Shown here piece after piece: positions 33,680 to 44,674 of a stretch of DNA of 64,000 bases. Origin of the DNA: Zasmidium citrigriseum (lineage: Eukaryota > Ascomycota > Dothideomycetes > Mycosphaerellales > Mycosphaerellaceae); the NCBI GenBank assembly GCA_002786025.1, contig NHNW01000005.1, positions 62,001 through 126,000 on the forward strand, written 5' to 3'. The translations under genes and the position numbers were made by a program. The notes under the pieces are model-generated. The model worked only from the letters and a program-made list of their open reading frames with translations, had not been told where the DNA came from and did no database searches. Position 1 is the stretch's first letter. Each line of letters opens with the position of its first letter.

Positions 33680-34439
33680 ATGGCTTCCTCTTGGGTGTAC
33701 ACTCTATTCCTTAGACATTGGCACAAGAAGTACGATCCGGTCATCGCCCTGGACGAGAACCATGACAAGTATGACTACAACAGCATCACGATTCAGGAAC
33801 GGATTGCAGAACTCAACGCCATCGAGAAGGGCAGGACTGAAGGCTCGAAGAAGTTGAAGCAGACGCGCGATGTCTTGAAAGGCCTGTATACTCAGTTCGG
33901 CGACCATCAGCAACGACGTGAGAATATCGCAAGGCTGGACTCCCTCGAGGTAACAGATTGGCTGCGGAAATTCACCAGCGATGTCGCACATCTTTACGTC
34001 GAAGAGCTGCAGAACGGTTCTGGAGCCTTGCAAGCAGAGAATCGTGCACTACGGCGGCAAGTCGAAGATCTGCAAGAGCAAGTCAACGCCCGCACGACGG
34101 GCGAGCTGGAGTACAAAACTTCTGCTTTCTGCAGGAAGGGGGACAGATTGCTTTGCAAAGATGAAGAAGAGCACGACCAGTTGAAGACAATTCAGGAGAG
34201 GGACGAAAGCGAGATTTAGGGACTTCAAAGTGAGACGGAAGATGTAAGCGCCCGCAACAGAGACCTGCATGACAGGGCAGCTATCGCCGAACACCAATAC
34301 CACGAGCTCCGTCGAGACGACAAGTACTTGGAGTTACGGTTCGATGCCCTCCGCACGATAGAAGAGAAAGACAAAGAGGAGATATCTTCTCTCCGCCGGG
34401 ATTTGGAAGGCGGAGAGGCAGCGAGCGACGGAAGTTGAG
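33680..34439 (+). pseudogene. Coiled-coil protein gene with TAG interruption
   Basis: The ATG at 33680 opens MASSWVYTLFLRHWHKKYDP, then a long charged helical chain (IAELNAIEKGRTEGSKKLKQ, NRALRRQVEDLQEQVNARTT) to TAG at 34217-34219. The same frame continues as GLQSETEDVSARNRDLHDRA and FDALRTIEEKDKEEISSLRR until a TGA near 34437. Beyond that, helical coding sequence resumes in another frame (SVSKNQRIKELVECIGESTD). The TAG sits where a CAG Gln would suit the coil. Likely one long coiled-coil protein now broken at least twice. No family recognised. Confidence 0.45.
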
Positions 34440-34491
34440 ATTGACAGTGTATCCAAGAATCAGAGGATCAAGGAGCTGGTGGAATGTATCG

Positions 34492-34662
34492 GCGAGTCGA
34501 CCGACCAAGCAGAATCCTACTCCAAGCAGTACAATATACAACTGCCTACATCTCATATTACACCTCCGACGTCTGGACTGCGACGGAAGTGAGGGATACC
34601 GAGCCTAGCGGCGGCGGCGAGTCGACCGACCAAGAAGAGCCCTACTCCAAGCAGTACAACTG
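34492..34662 (+). repeat. Internal direct duplication, two copies about 123 bp apart
   Basis: The run GGCGAGTCGACCGACCAAG occurs at about 34492 and again at about 34618, and each copy is followed by a matching CCTACTCCAAGCAGTACAA. In the best frame both copies encode GESTDQ(A/E)E(S/P)YSKQYN. It is a short duplication inside the decayed coiled-coil gene. Confidence 0.6.
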
Positions 34663-34808
34663 CCTACCTCTCTCATATCCCAATAGGCCTCCCGACACGT
34701 GGACTGGCACCGAAGAAGGTTGGCGGCAGCGACGCGAACACCTCAGTGGAAAATATCAGATAGCAACGCCGACCGCGAATAGTCCCACTGCAATGGACGA
34801 GGCTACTT

Positions 34809-36078
34809 GTGGCCGTGACACCCACAGGCAACGACGAGGCACGAGTGGACGAATCAACTATTGCCGAACCAATCAACTTCGCACTGATAAGAATCGAACA
34901 AAACCCGTTTTCGATCAGACCGCAAAGGTCGAAGAAAGCAATGGCGTACTGGGTACACAAAGCTAATATCTCAAATGCGACTATTGGCAATAGTACCTTA
35001 ACGTTACCAGATACTATAGCATCGATGAGTAGCAAATGGTGGGAGTCGCCAAAGGTAACACGCAAGGTTATCTCCCACTATCGTACAACGCTCGACTACT
35101 ACATCAACGAGGAAGATGCGGCAGAAGGCTACAAGGGCCCAAGTATCGAGACTGCAATCCAGGAGGCCGAAGACATGAAGAGAGACTGGGAAAGGGTAGC
35201 ATGGGGGGAGAGAGACTTAGAGATCTTTCGCAAGGAGAGAGAAGAGGAGCGGGATTAATAGCAATGCAGAGCGGCCAGATATCTCCGGGTCGACGTGATT
35301 CCCGAGCTGTTCAAAGTCGCGGGAGGCGAAGAAAAGTAGTATAAACTCCACAAGGAGCAACGCGCCGTAGCTGTCTAGTTTTTCGTGGAACAAGCACCTG
35401 CCCGCATCCTAGCATATGTCTTCGGGCTAGAAGCGACATACGTAGATTTCGAGCAAGTCTTTGGGTCCGCATGCGCGGCAAAGCCGAATAACTTCTAGAA
35501 GCTTACGTAGATCGACGAGGTAATCGGATGCGTGGAGGTCGAGCTAGAGTATGTGAAGGACTCGAAAGCGAAGTACAGCATTCGCCATAACCACTAGAGG
35601 AAGAGACGAGAGCGATTTGTGCGGCGGCTACAAGAGCTGCGGGAAGGAAACGATAGGGAAAAATACGAAGATCTTAATCCCAATTGGGATTGTATACCAA
35701 CACGGATGTACCCAGCGAACGGCGCACACGAGCGATGAGCGTGCAGTTGGACCGATTCCCTCGCTCGAAAAAAGGCTTGGTCATTTCCCCCGGGACTGGG
35801 AGGAGAAATGGGAAGCAATGGAGAAAGCCGTGACAACAACGAACAAGACGGGCATGCGTGCGAACGCTCGGGCAGATGGCGAGATTGTAGAAGAAGAGAG
35901 GCTCTCGAATGTCGGGGATGCCGACGAGCCTCCGCCGTGGGAGGATGCGTTGAAGTACAACAGCGACGAGGGCAAGAGCGGTGATGAAACGACAGACTCT
36001 CCGACCCAGAACGGCCATGGCAACAAGCGGCATCCCGACAAGAGTGAGAACCCTATTTTGCTTGGGGATTGGTTGTGA
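34809..36078 (+). pseudogene. Orphan gene killed by TAA/TAG codons
   Basis: One frame is open and coding-like from 34809 to about 35735 apart from seven stops, all TAA or TAG: 35256 (TAA), 35259, 35337, 35376, 35496, 35508 and 35595. Between them it reads EPINFALIRIEQNPFSIRPQ, LRVDVIPELFKVAGGEEK, FFVEQAPARILAYVFGLEAT, and RKRRERFVRRLQELREGNDR. Near 35736 a TGA ends the frame, and the sequence continues in another (VGPIPSLEKRLGHFPRDWEE ... NVGDADEPPPWEDALKYN) to 36078. Stops of only TAR type are what CpA-to-TpA mutation of CAA/CAG would give. No recognised family; the end is acidic and polar. Confidence 0.65.
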
Positions 36079-36829
36079 CTGGCGTCATCAAGGGGGACCG
36101 AAGGCATTAGGATGATGACACTCAGAGTGAGTCGGCGAATAAGGATGGCCATGATGCCGGATTGCTTAGTACGGCGGAGCGGGAAAGGTGAGCTCTTTGG
36201 GGCAGAAGAATACAACTCTGCAAACAGGGACTACACGAATTCCGGCCAATGGAAGGCGATTGCTCCTTCCCAAACAACACCCCAACCAGCACAAGGCTTT
36301 CTGCCGACCGCCTCCCTTTACGCAGCGACCTCACGACTATCTCTCTGTACGACATCTCAAGTCCATCGAGCTGCATGCAGCACAATCCATCGAACCACGA
36401 CCAACCTCATTCTACACGACGCCCTGTGCAGCATATCGCAGGAGGCAGATCAAGAAGCTGCATGCAGCACAATCCAATGGAGGAGACGTCTGCTGCTGGG
36501 ATGTCGATCTGTCCCATGGCAGAAGGGAATGCGCGGTTGGCAGTTGCAGATGCCAACAACAATGAAATGGAACAAGACGAATACTGCGAAAACCTGTTTC
36601 GGGCACTTTGTAGACTTCACGGCCGTGGCGTCGCAAATGACCGGGCAGAGTCACCGCGCGAGTGTCGTTGGAATCGGGAGGCGATATCATCAACCTTGTC
36701 ACGATGGATTCGGTCGATATATCTCTGCGTACTTAACAACCGAGTCATTCAGAGCGAAAAGACGGAACTGTTGATCTGGAGTGGTAATTTTGTCATTTGC
36801 ATCGGAAGAGGCTAATTCCGAGCCCGTCT
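36079..36829. other. Intergenic stretch, no gene seen
   Basis: Overlapping frames of 90-220 codons occur on both strands, but none has a domain, hydrophobic pattern or splice structure that sets it apart. The unit CTGCATGCAGCACAATCCA occurs twice, at about 36372 and 36459. Confidence 0.4.
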
Positions 36830-37527
36830 TCAACCCCGATTCTCCCCTACAGCGGGCTCTGCAAAAGAGCGGCAGGCCAGCCACATTTCAAAGACCATTG
36901 TCAACAAGTATACGATCCATGGAACGGCTTGGAGCACAACGTTGATCAAGGGCATGCCGAGCTTCAAGGCCACAATTGTTGTTCCCAGTACGACCGAAAT
37001 CGTTGTTGCTTTCTGCCACCAGAGCCCCTGATTCAAGGCCCAGAGGATTGCCAGGCAGTAGCCAAATGCCGCCGATGCTGCGATGAAAAGCAGCGACGGT
37101 GGCTCCTTGATCCAAGCCGGCTCCTCGATGAAAAGCGTCGATATGGTGACTGGCTCGGCAGCGAAGGAATTTTCGAGCATTCCGACGGCTACATGATGAT
37201 GCGAAGCGCCGTAGTTGTTGATGAGGGCTACCGCGCAGAGCAAGCATGCCAGGAGAGTGGCCTTTCGCACTCCGCTGGGCTTGAAAACTGCGGTAGTCAG
37301 CGTTGGTCGTTTCTTCGCCGACGCTATCGGCGTGAGTGCTTTTGCTTACAATAGCCCCTGCTTGCTAATTGAACGCCTGCCCCATCGTGTATCTGGGAGT
37401 GCTTCGTGCTCTTCTGCGACACCTGCTTCTGGAACTCTTCATCTGTTCTCGCCTCCCATTGAGATGCCAGATGGAAAATGAGTCGTACTCGACCATTCTC
37501 GTTGGTCGTTGCCCCCATTTGCGACAT
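36830..37527 (-). CDS. Multi-span membrane protein
   Basis: Two exons on the minus strand, 37527-37350 and 37287-36830, 211 residues. The intron has a GTAAGC donor, GCTGAC branch and CCGCAG acceptor. I start at MSQMGATTNENGR; the frame is open further up but without ATG. The N-terminal 60 residues are polar; then come spans ATLLACLLCAVALINNYG, LLFIAASAAFGYCLAILWAL, ISVVLGTTIVALKLGMPL and VLQAVPWIVYLLTMVFEMWL. No family recognised. Its location could be plasma or organelle membrane. Confidence 0.55.
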
Positions 37528-38525
37528 AGTCGTGGCGACAGCGCCGTATGCCAAAGTGCTTCGGTATCATGCTACGATGGGCGGGTTTGGATGCCGGATT
37601 CTTCGCCGGCGCGAGAGTTGGGATGCTGCTTGAATTTTGGACGAAGTCGGAGTTCTGAAATCGACGGGTGGGAGATTGCTACCTCGACATCCAGTGCTGC
37701 GACTTATCATGCGCGCAAGCCTCAACAATAGCGCAATGCATCCGGGCGTAATGCTGCCCAAGCTGAGGATAAGCGAAGGCAAAGTTTGCAGCGCCATACC
37801 AGCTGAGCTCGAAAACAACGCATTAAGGATGCACATGGTGACGTGGAAGTGCGCCACGGCTGAATGTACTGTGGGTGTACTGTGACAATCTCTGGAGAGG
37901 CTGCTGCGCCCCATGACGGCCCATCCTTAGCAGCCCATGGGGTTAGAACTTTTCCCATATACCTGCCGCTTCCCAGCTGCTTTTCTACGACCTCGCTGCT
38001 GTTGTTCTCGAATCCCTAACATCTTCGAATCACTCAATCAGACATTCTTGCCTTCGCAAAGTCATAGCCATTATTCCTGTCTCTCCCCTCCCCAACTTCG
38101 AAAAGCTTCGACAAACTCATATCTTATCTGTCTAAGGACAGTCAGGATTGCTGGAAAATAATTTTGAGACTACCACACTGGCACGTTTGCCGTCGGTCTC
38201 ATGGTTTGGTGCAACAGGTCTTTGCCGATTCACGTTGCCAATTCAGTGTGTTCGAGGAAGTCTGGTCTTGCGGTCTCAACTTTCGGCTTGCCTTCAGATC
38301 ACGATAGCTTTGGAATCCCAGAGATTGCGCCTGCCTCCTCGAGTGTCTTTCACAGAGATAGAGAGGCTGAAGCACAGGTCTTTTCGCAAGACTACGCCGG
38401 CACACCTTAGAAATTCGCTGGAAGACCGCATCAGTCCATCCAGCCTCTCCCGGCCTTTGCCCTGGTGCTCTTCGTATTAGGCTGCTTCATACAACGGTGC
38501 AACCCCTGGTGGAGCTCTCCGTAAC
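37528..38525. other. Intergenic stretch, no gene seen
   Basis: Frames up to 120 codons overlap on both strands with no supporting features. It separates two divergently oriented membrane protein genes and presumably includes both promoters. Confidence 0.45.
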
Positions 38526-39645
38526 ATGAACCACAATGGGGCCTCGATTTCGGCAACACCTTCTATAAGTCGTGCAACGGAGGGAATCCTCCAATTTGCA
38601 GACCCTGTCAATGGCAGCCAGATTCTGAGTCCCAAGAGCCCACATCAACAACTATGGAATCGACAGAGCCAGGATCCTGGCGGTACGCAGTATGTCTGTG
38701 ATGGGCAAAAGGCTCACAGATTCAAGGGTTATGCCACGAACAGCCCAGCTCGGATGCCACGCAGCCTTTGCATCCTCTCGTGCTGCACATCTGTCCCTGG
38801 CATGGTGACCTATGCCATGCTGACTGCACTGATGGGGACAGCATCAGCCGCTGCTACTCATCCCGTCGACGCTGCACAAGGTTCCGGGCCCCGAAGCCCA
38901 TGGAAGATAGAGCTGTTGACTTACGTCTTCAGTCTCATCGTGCCATTATTCCCACCACTGGTCGTCTTCAGCGGCTTGGCATGCCTGTCAAGGTCGACTT
39001 GGAGGTACTGCACGGGGAGGCACCTACCAGAGGTAGCTGGATTGGATGTCATGTCAGTCACAATGGCGATTGCCTACTGGGTCTTGCAATCCGGCTCTGC
39101 AGAATCTTTTGCTATCAGCGTGTACGTTCTCTCTGCCAAGTGTACATCCATCATGATGCTGACATTCGCAGCGCCTTATCTCTCTGGGCATCAATTTGGA
39201 TCAACTACTCGGTCCGAGTCTACTTGATGTGTGAGCACCAAAGAGTGTAAGTCATCATTTACTTCTTCCTCATTTGCATCACATGCTAACGACCAACAGC
39301 TTCATCTGGGCGCTCATTGCAGGCACTTTGTTCCTTGCTGTGGTGTTCATCATGATATTGGTGATACTTGCCGGTGTCTCGGGGTCCTCTCAGAACGTCT
39401 TCGACGACGAGACTGTCCATGCCCTGCCATTCATGGCGACGGTAGTCACGATCGTTCTTGCGACATTGACCGGTAGACGCAAGCAAGACGACAACCATGC
39501 TCTTCCATTGTACTGTCCGACTCCTGTACAAACGCGGACGCCGCACGATGGTCATCATAGGCCTGGATTGTACTACGCTTATCAGCGCACTCTCGTTGAG
39601 GAATGGAATCCTTGGCAAGATCGTTCTGCGCAGATGTGCGCTTGA
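38526..39645 (+). CDS. Multi-span membrane protein
   Basis: Three exons: 38526-39121, 39172-39246 and 39300-39645, 338 residues. Intron 1 has a GTACGT donor and TGCTGACATTCGCAG end; intron 2 has GTAAGT and a TGCTAACGACC branch. Spans seen: MVTYAMLTALMGTASAAA, LTYVFSLIVPLFPPLVVFSG, DVMSVTMAIAYWVLQ, then across the exon junctions LSLWASIWINYSVRVYLM and FIWALIAGTLFLAVVFIMIL, plus a last span near LPFMATVVTIVLATL. The first 70 residues are polar and may not belong. No family recognised; the 3' end beyond the last span (Arg/His/Pro-rich) is less certain. Confidence 0.5.
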
Positions 39646-40083
39646 CGGTCTCCAATTCAATCTTGTAGCACGAGCTTGGCTTGATTGTCGTCGACAGCAT
39701 CACTGTACAGAAGATTGTGTCGTGGGGAGGTGTACGTCTGATGGGATAGAATGGTGTGGTGGAATCTCATTCAATAAACTCTTGATCGATGGTCTTAGGG
39801 GAAAGGGGCCATAAGTAGCGCGACGGTTTGGGTTTTGTTTGGATGTATTATTTTAAGGTCCAGGCGGCCTGTTCGGATTGCTTGGCCCATAAGGACCAGA
39901 GCGAAGCTCAGTGTGCCATGGAACTACCATGCCGTATCGCAGTCTTACTCTTGATCATCATCGAAGATAACCAAGACCTTCTCTTGACTGCCTCGCCTTT
40001 GTTGTTCCCTCATCTTCGTCACCGACGTTCTCTCCGGCTTCTTACGTCCTGGCGCCCTCGGTCCGCCTGCCCTGCCGTTCCTT
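39646..40083. other. Intergenic stretch between convergent genes
   Basis: 3' flanks of two convergent membrane protein genes. A possible short polyadenylation-like AATAAA lies at about 39774. No coding support. Confidence 0.4.
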
Positions 40084-40750
40084 TTACTCTCCTGTGAGAG
40101 ATTTTCCACCACTGCTCGTCTGTACTGTGTGCCCGGCTGCCTGCTGTGGAGTTGCCATATCGATGGTGGACCGGTGGAATTCGATGGCGCGCTGAATGAT
40201 GTCCTTCAACTCTGGGTGGCCAAGCTCGTGTACCTCCTTGAGGAGTTCTTCGGTGAGTATCGGGTACAATGTCTGCAGCCTGAAGCATTTCGGGCAGCTG
40301 AAGACACGCACGGCAGAGACTGCGAGCAGGAAGACCAAAATGAGTGTGTAAATGGGGTGTGCAAGTGCGGGATCGACTAGACCGACTACTGCACTCCAGA
40401 GCCACGAAAGGGATAGAAAGATGCAGATGCCAGTGACGATGATACCGATCTCGAAGATGAGCCGAGCAGCCAGGAAAGGAAGCAGGCAGGCGTGAATGTT
40501 CCACGCGGCGCTCAATGCAGCGACGATCTGGTCCTTGTTGGGGAGGAAAGCCATGCTGTCGGGCTGAGCGGAATTCAACACTGTCTTGTAGAGGTTGTTG
40601 AAAGTGTCGGGCGAAGTGGTGTGGAGGGACAGGCTGAGGAATGGGAACAAGACGCAGACGGCGAAGAGGAGCAGCCTAGGTCGACATTAATATTGCTCGT
40701 GGGTGAGCAATTTTTAGCGACACTTACATGTTGAAGGTAGTATTCTTCAT
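40084..40750 (-). CDS. Small membrane protein with 23-nt first exon
   Basis: Exon 1 is 40750-40728 (MKNTTFN + AT, 23 nt, phase 2), the intron has a GTAAGT donor and GACCTAG acceptor, and exon 2 is 40675-40084, giving 204 residues. The joined start MKNTTFNMLLLFAVCVLFPF is a good signal peptide or anchor. Later spans: LIFEIGIIVTGICIFLSLSW and HPIYTLILVFLLAVSAVRVF, followed by a Cys pair (SCPKC) and a helical soluble tail (TEELLKEVHELGHPELKDII). It shares first-exon length and phase, and a hydrophobic start, with 14280-15182 and 17364-18014. Family unknown. Confidence 0.65.
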
Positions 40751-42181
40751 GATCGGAAGTGACGCTCTGCGTCGGGCTTGTGGCAGATATACCGCTTGCT
40801 GATGGAGGAGGTGTTGATGCGATGTCGCGAGATCTGGCTTGTTGGTGTCGTCGGCGGCGGTGGTGGTGGTGTTTGTTGGTGGTTGAAGGGAAGAAGAGAG
40901 AACCGGAAGAAAAGCAGTTCTTTATAGTCTGCAAGAAAGATTTGCCGGCCACGTGTCAGCGCCGTGATGACATGTCAGCACGTTGAGTGAATGAAAATGC
41001 CGTCCGTGCGCGAGCATGTGCTTTGCCAAGTACTCTGGAAGATACTGCTGCCTAAAAATTCCAGCTTCACATGCAATTGAGATCAATCTAAAGGACTAGA
41101 CCAGAGGCGGCAAAGCTGCTGCAGTCTTGTATCAGGAAGACTATATGCAGATATGCCAGCACACAAGAAGAGAATCAACAGGGAATTGCTTCTGTAGGGG
41201 AAGCCTAGAGCATATCCAGTATCAGTCTTCCAACTCTCTCGCATTACCGACAAAAAATCATTCGACGTTCATAACGGCCTCGAGCTCGTCACTTCACAAG
41301 CCGGTGCCTTGGAAGACTTGCTTTGCTCGACTTTTCAGCCCTCCATACGATGAATCACAAGGCTTCAAGAGCCTGAGCCATTCGCCAGTCTTGACACATG
41401 CCTGATGTGGTGCAAAATCATGTGCTGCCAGCGACGAGGATGGGAGCGCGCGCAATCAGCTTTGACAGCCTTGGCAGCCAGCCTGGTAACAAAAGTGTCG
41501 TCGGTGCTCAAAGAACATCGCATGTAGAGATCATTGACCACTGACAATCGCCCCATGCTCCACTAATATGCTTGTACGATGCGGGTGTGACAAAACTATG
41601 TCTGGCGGCAGGGCGCTCAACGACAACTATCCTCTGGACGGTCTCACCCGGTCTACGAACAATCTCACAAGCGGCGAGAGGCATCTGTACGTCCCAGAGC
41701 TCTGTTGTCGTCTAATCAGCGCCCTGAGTCGCAATTGTTACGTCCGGAGTCCTGCTACTGAGCTATAAATATTAATGTTGCAGTGAGACACATTGTTGCC
41801 AGTCTACGACTCGAGAGGCTGCGATCTTTACTTTGCGATACCATGTGTGACAGATTGAAACGGTGAAGTGGAGTACAAGGGTACACAACATTGATTGAAG
41901 CTCACGTCAAGCTGAACAGTCAGGTTTCTTGCTCGCTCATGTTCACGTACAAGGCGCTTGTAGCCGCTGTCTCTTGTCACCTTTCCTTCGATGACTTCGT
42001 TCTTGGGAAGTATGCGTTTGACTCCCATGGGGCCTCTCTTTGAACGTCTTTCCGGCTGTCTCCATCCGCTGGACGCTGAAAGCACTCGACGATGTTTCAG
42101 AAAGATGAAGAGTCGAGTGTTGGTCAATGGGATCCTCCGGCCAGGGCAGAACATCGTGATATTGACACAGAATGGAAGCTC
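40751..42181. other. Intergenic stretch, no gene seen
   Basis: Short frames on both strands without support. The part at 40790-40880 is a (G)GTGGT-rich run, antisense to His/Arg codons in a shadow frame. Nothing further was identified. Confidence 0.45.
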
Positions 42182-43846
42182 ATGAAGAGAAAAATCGACA
42201 AAGCGACTAAGGAGAGGCTGTCGAAGAAGGAATACCTGATTCCACCCCACACTGGTAGGCGTTGAGTCCCGTAAGGGTGCCAAGCTGATTACAGCAGATG
42301 CATGCGAGGAGACAAAAGAGATTGGTACCTTTTACAAGCCACCCGAAGCCGGACAAGCTTGGGAAGTCCCATTGTAGTTGTATTCTGCTCAAAGCATCTC
42401 GGGTACTTGCTAACATCCACACCAGTCCTCGGCCATACTTGCGGCGCATCAAGAGCCCTGAGAGCTTACCAGAGATCAAGTACCTCGGTTTGTGGATGGA
42501 AATTACTGCATCACCTCCAAAGTGGAAATGGATGCAATACTATCCCGAAAACCGCGAAAGACGGGCCAAGAGAGTCGACGTCTGCGTACTTGAGTACGGG
42601 AGTGATGGTCTTTACAAAGACACACCATGCAACAATATGAATATTCTTCAGAAAACTCTAGACTTTGTCGATCTAGAGGCACCAAGCATGCGTGGAAGAC
42701 TGCTCATCGTCGAAGACCTATCTCGTGATCTGATTGAGTGTCAGTATGCACAAGCCTATCTCTGACGTGCGAGGCTGACTTCGATATATAGTCCTTGGCT
42801 GTCGCTACAATGTGCCGCCGGAGCTCTTCAGAAATCACATAGACGACTATCTGTTTTGCAATCCTCAAAGTCCTTGGACACGAACTTGGAAGTTGACAAA
42901 CAGATCGAAGCATTCGTTCAACATCCAATATCTACGGTGTAGATTCTACAAAGACGAACAAGAGTTCCTTAGAGCTGACGAAGACTGCGGTTCATGGAAT
43001 ATCCTACGTGGGATTAACAGCGACCACAGTCGAGACAACTTCGAGAGTGCGCTACGCAAAAAGGATGAGGGGTCTGTTGGTCTTTTGCGCTCCAAGATCT
43101 CGTTCTGGGTCGACGAATGCGATGGCAAGCTCCCTTGGACGGGTATGATGTGCAGGCCTAATAATTTGCAACCCTGGCTAACACTTGTAGCAATCTTACT
43201 CGTTGACCCAACACCAAAGTACGGTCACGAATTATGGGGTGGACCTTTTCTACAGATGAAGCCAACAACGGAACCATACGCTCGGCTGTTTGCAAGCACA
43301 GGGAGTACCCTTAATGAGCGGTCTCTTTTTGAGCAAGTGATTTATCTGCAGAGTACTGTGAGCGCCAAAGAGTTGAGCGACATCGATACTCTTGTCGTTC
43401 CCACACTGAAACTCGTTGTCGGGCACTGGCTCCTAGACGTTCAATACATGAGCTCCCGCCTTGCATATCTCGAAGATATCATCGAGCTGCCCCTCGTTGG
43501 AGGCAAGCATGAAGATTTTGAAGAATTGAGAAAGAAAGCTGGCCTCTGGCGAAGGAACATAGGCTACTATCAGGGCATGGTTCGTGGAATGGCCGAGAAG
43601 CTCTTCGAAAACACCGATGGACCAATGAAGAAAGGCAAGACCGACTCGAAGACTGTTCAATGCTTGCAGGTAGACATTGAGCGAATTGAGAGATGCATGC
43701 AGGACGTTGCGTCTCGACTGGAACGGTTGAAAGACATCTCGAGATCAATCGAGGAGTCTCGAAGAAACTCGGGAACCACACGAATTACGTTGCTGGCAAC
43801 GATCTTCCTGCCACTTAACTTTGCAACAAGTTTCCTTAGCATGTGA
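42182..43846 (+). CDS. CorA-like Mg2+ transporter family protein, stops at the GMN position
   Basis: Proposed exons: 42182-42254, 42295-42373, 42426-42739 and 42792-43846, 506 residues. The introns have TTGCTAAC and GGCTGAC branches; the first is only 40 nt and its donor is less sure. Exon 3-4 junction reads DLIEF-LGCRYNVPPELFRN, as in fungal CorA-like proteins. The chain has a mixed soluble domain, a long helix (DSKTVQCLQVDIERIERCMQ, RLERLKDISRSIEESRR) and TM1 (TLLATIFLPLNFATSFLSM), where CorA proteins carry the G-M-N selectivity motif after TM1. Here TGA (43844-43846) follows the Met. Family role: divalent cation channel in the plasma or vacuolar membrane. TM2 is encoded in the same frame after the stop. 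Confidence 0.7.
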
Positions 43847-44041
43847 AGCGATTTCTCGGCTCACAGCTATACATTCAAGCTGTTCTTCATGATCAGCGCC
43901 GGTGTTCTTGGCGCATTCATTCCCTGGTTGATCTATATCTACAGGGATGATATGAAAGCGTGGTTCAGGACTCATGAAGAGTGGATCAAGGAACGTGTGC
44001 CACAAAGATGGCGAAAACGAGACGAGAATGGGTGCACGTAG
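43847..44041 (+). pseudogene. In-frame TM2 and tail of the CorA-like protein beyond TGA
   Basis: Reading on in the same frame after the TGA gives SDFSAHSYTFKLFFMISAGV, LGAFIPWLIYIYRDDMKAWF and HEEWIKERVPQRWRKRDENG, ending at TAG 44039-44041. This is the expected second membrane helix and basic cytosolic tail of a CorA-like protein. No splice pair that removes the TGA was found by eye. A stop-codon readthrough, a base error or a fresh nonsense mutation would all fit. Confidence 0.6.
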
Positions 44042-44674
44042 ATCCTCCTCGCCGTGTTCTGTTCAAATTGGAAGAGTTCACTGCAATTCGCAGCTTCATC
44101 GCTTAGGATCAAGGCATCGAAAAGGTTCTCAAGAGCTCAAAGCTGTGTGCTAATTCAGAGAAAGCAGATCTGTCAGTTGGAGCGGCAGGAAGAGGGTGTT
44201 GGGTACGAAATTGTGGTCTTGATTCCAGATACGACTTCACAAAGGAGTAGCGAGACACTTACCAAAGCTTCTAGCTACTACTTGGAACTCTTTTTCTCTT
44301 TTTGGTGTATCGATGGCCCAAGACCAGAATAGCTCATAACTCTATCGACCCACGTATGTATGAACGGGAAGAAAGGTTGCGTCTTGCGGCATGCAGCCAA
44401 GGGTTTGCCCAATGAAGTTTACTCATTCGAACACACTATACAGCCAACAGGCAATGGTGGCTTTAGATATGTACAGAAGAAAGCCATGAACAGATACCTC
44501 AATCTGCGAGATGTCAAATTTACGGAGACCACCGCGTGATTTTACTCTGCAGACTGCGTAACGAGGAGATGTATGTATGAATTGTCAACAGCCAAGTGGG
44601 TGATCGCCGTACATTCTTGACCCTTTCCCTTGCTCAAGCCCATAGTCCTACTTCTCATACATCTCGACGTCGCC
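44042..44674. other. Intergenic stretch, no gene seen
   Basis: 3' flank of the CorA-like gene and promoter of the secreted protein gene. No coding support. Confidence 0.45.

Noticed and set aside
39497..39814. 105-codon plus-strand frame overlapping the end of the 38526 gene
   Set aside because: Different frame from the spliced membrane protein, no domain or start context; best read as a shadow.
43844..43846. Selenocysteine codon in the CorA-like gene
   Set aside because: Ascomycete fungi generally lack selenoprotein machinery and the position is not a Cys site in the family; nonsense or readthrough is more likely.
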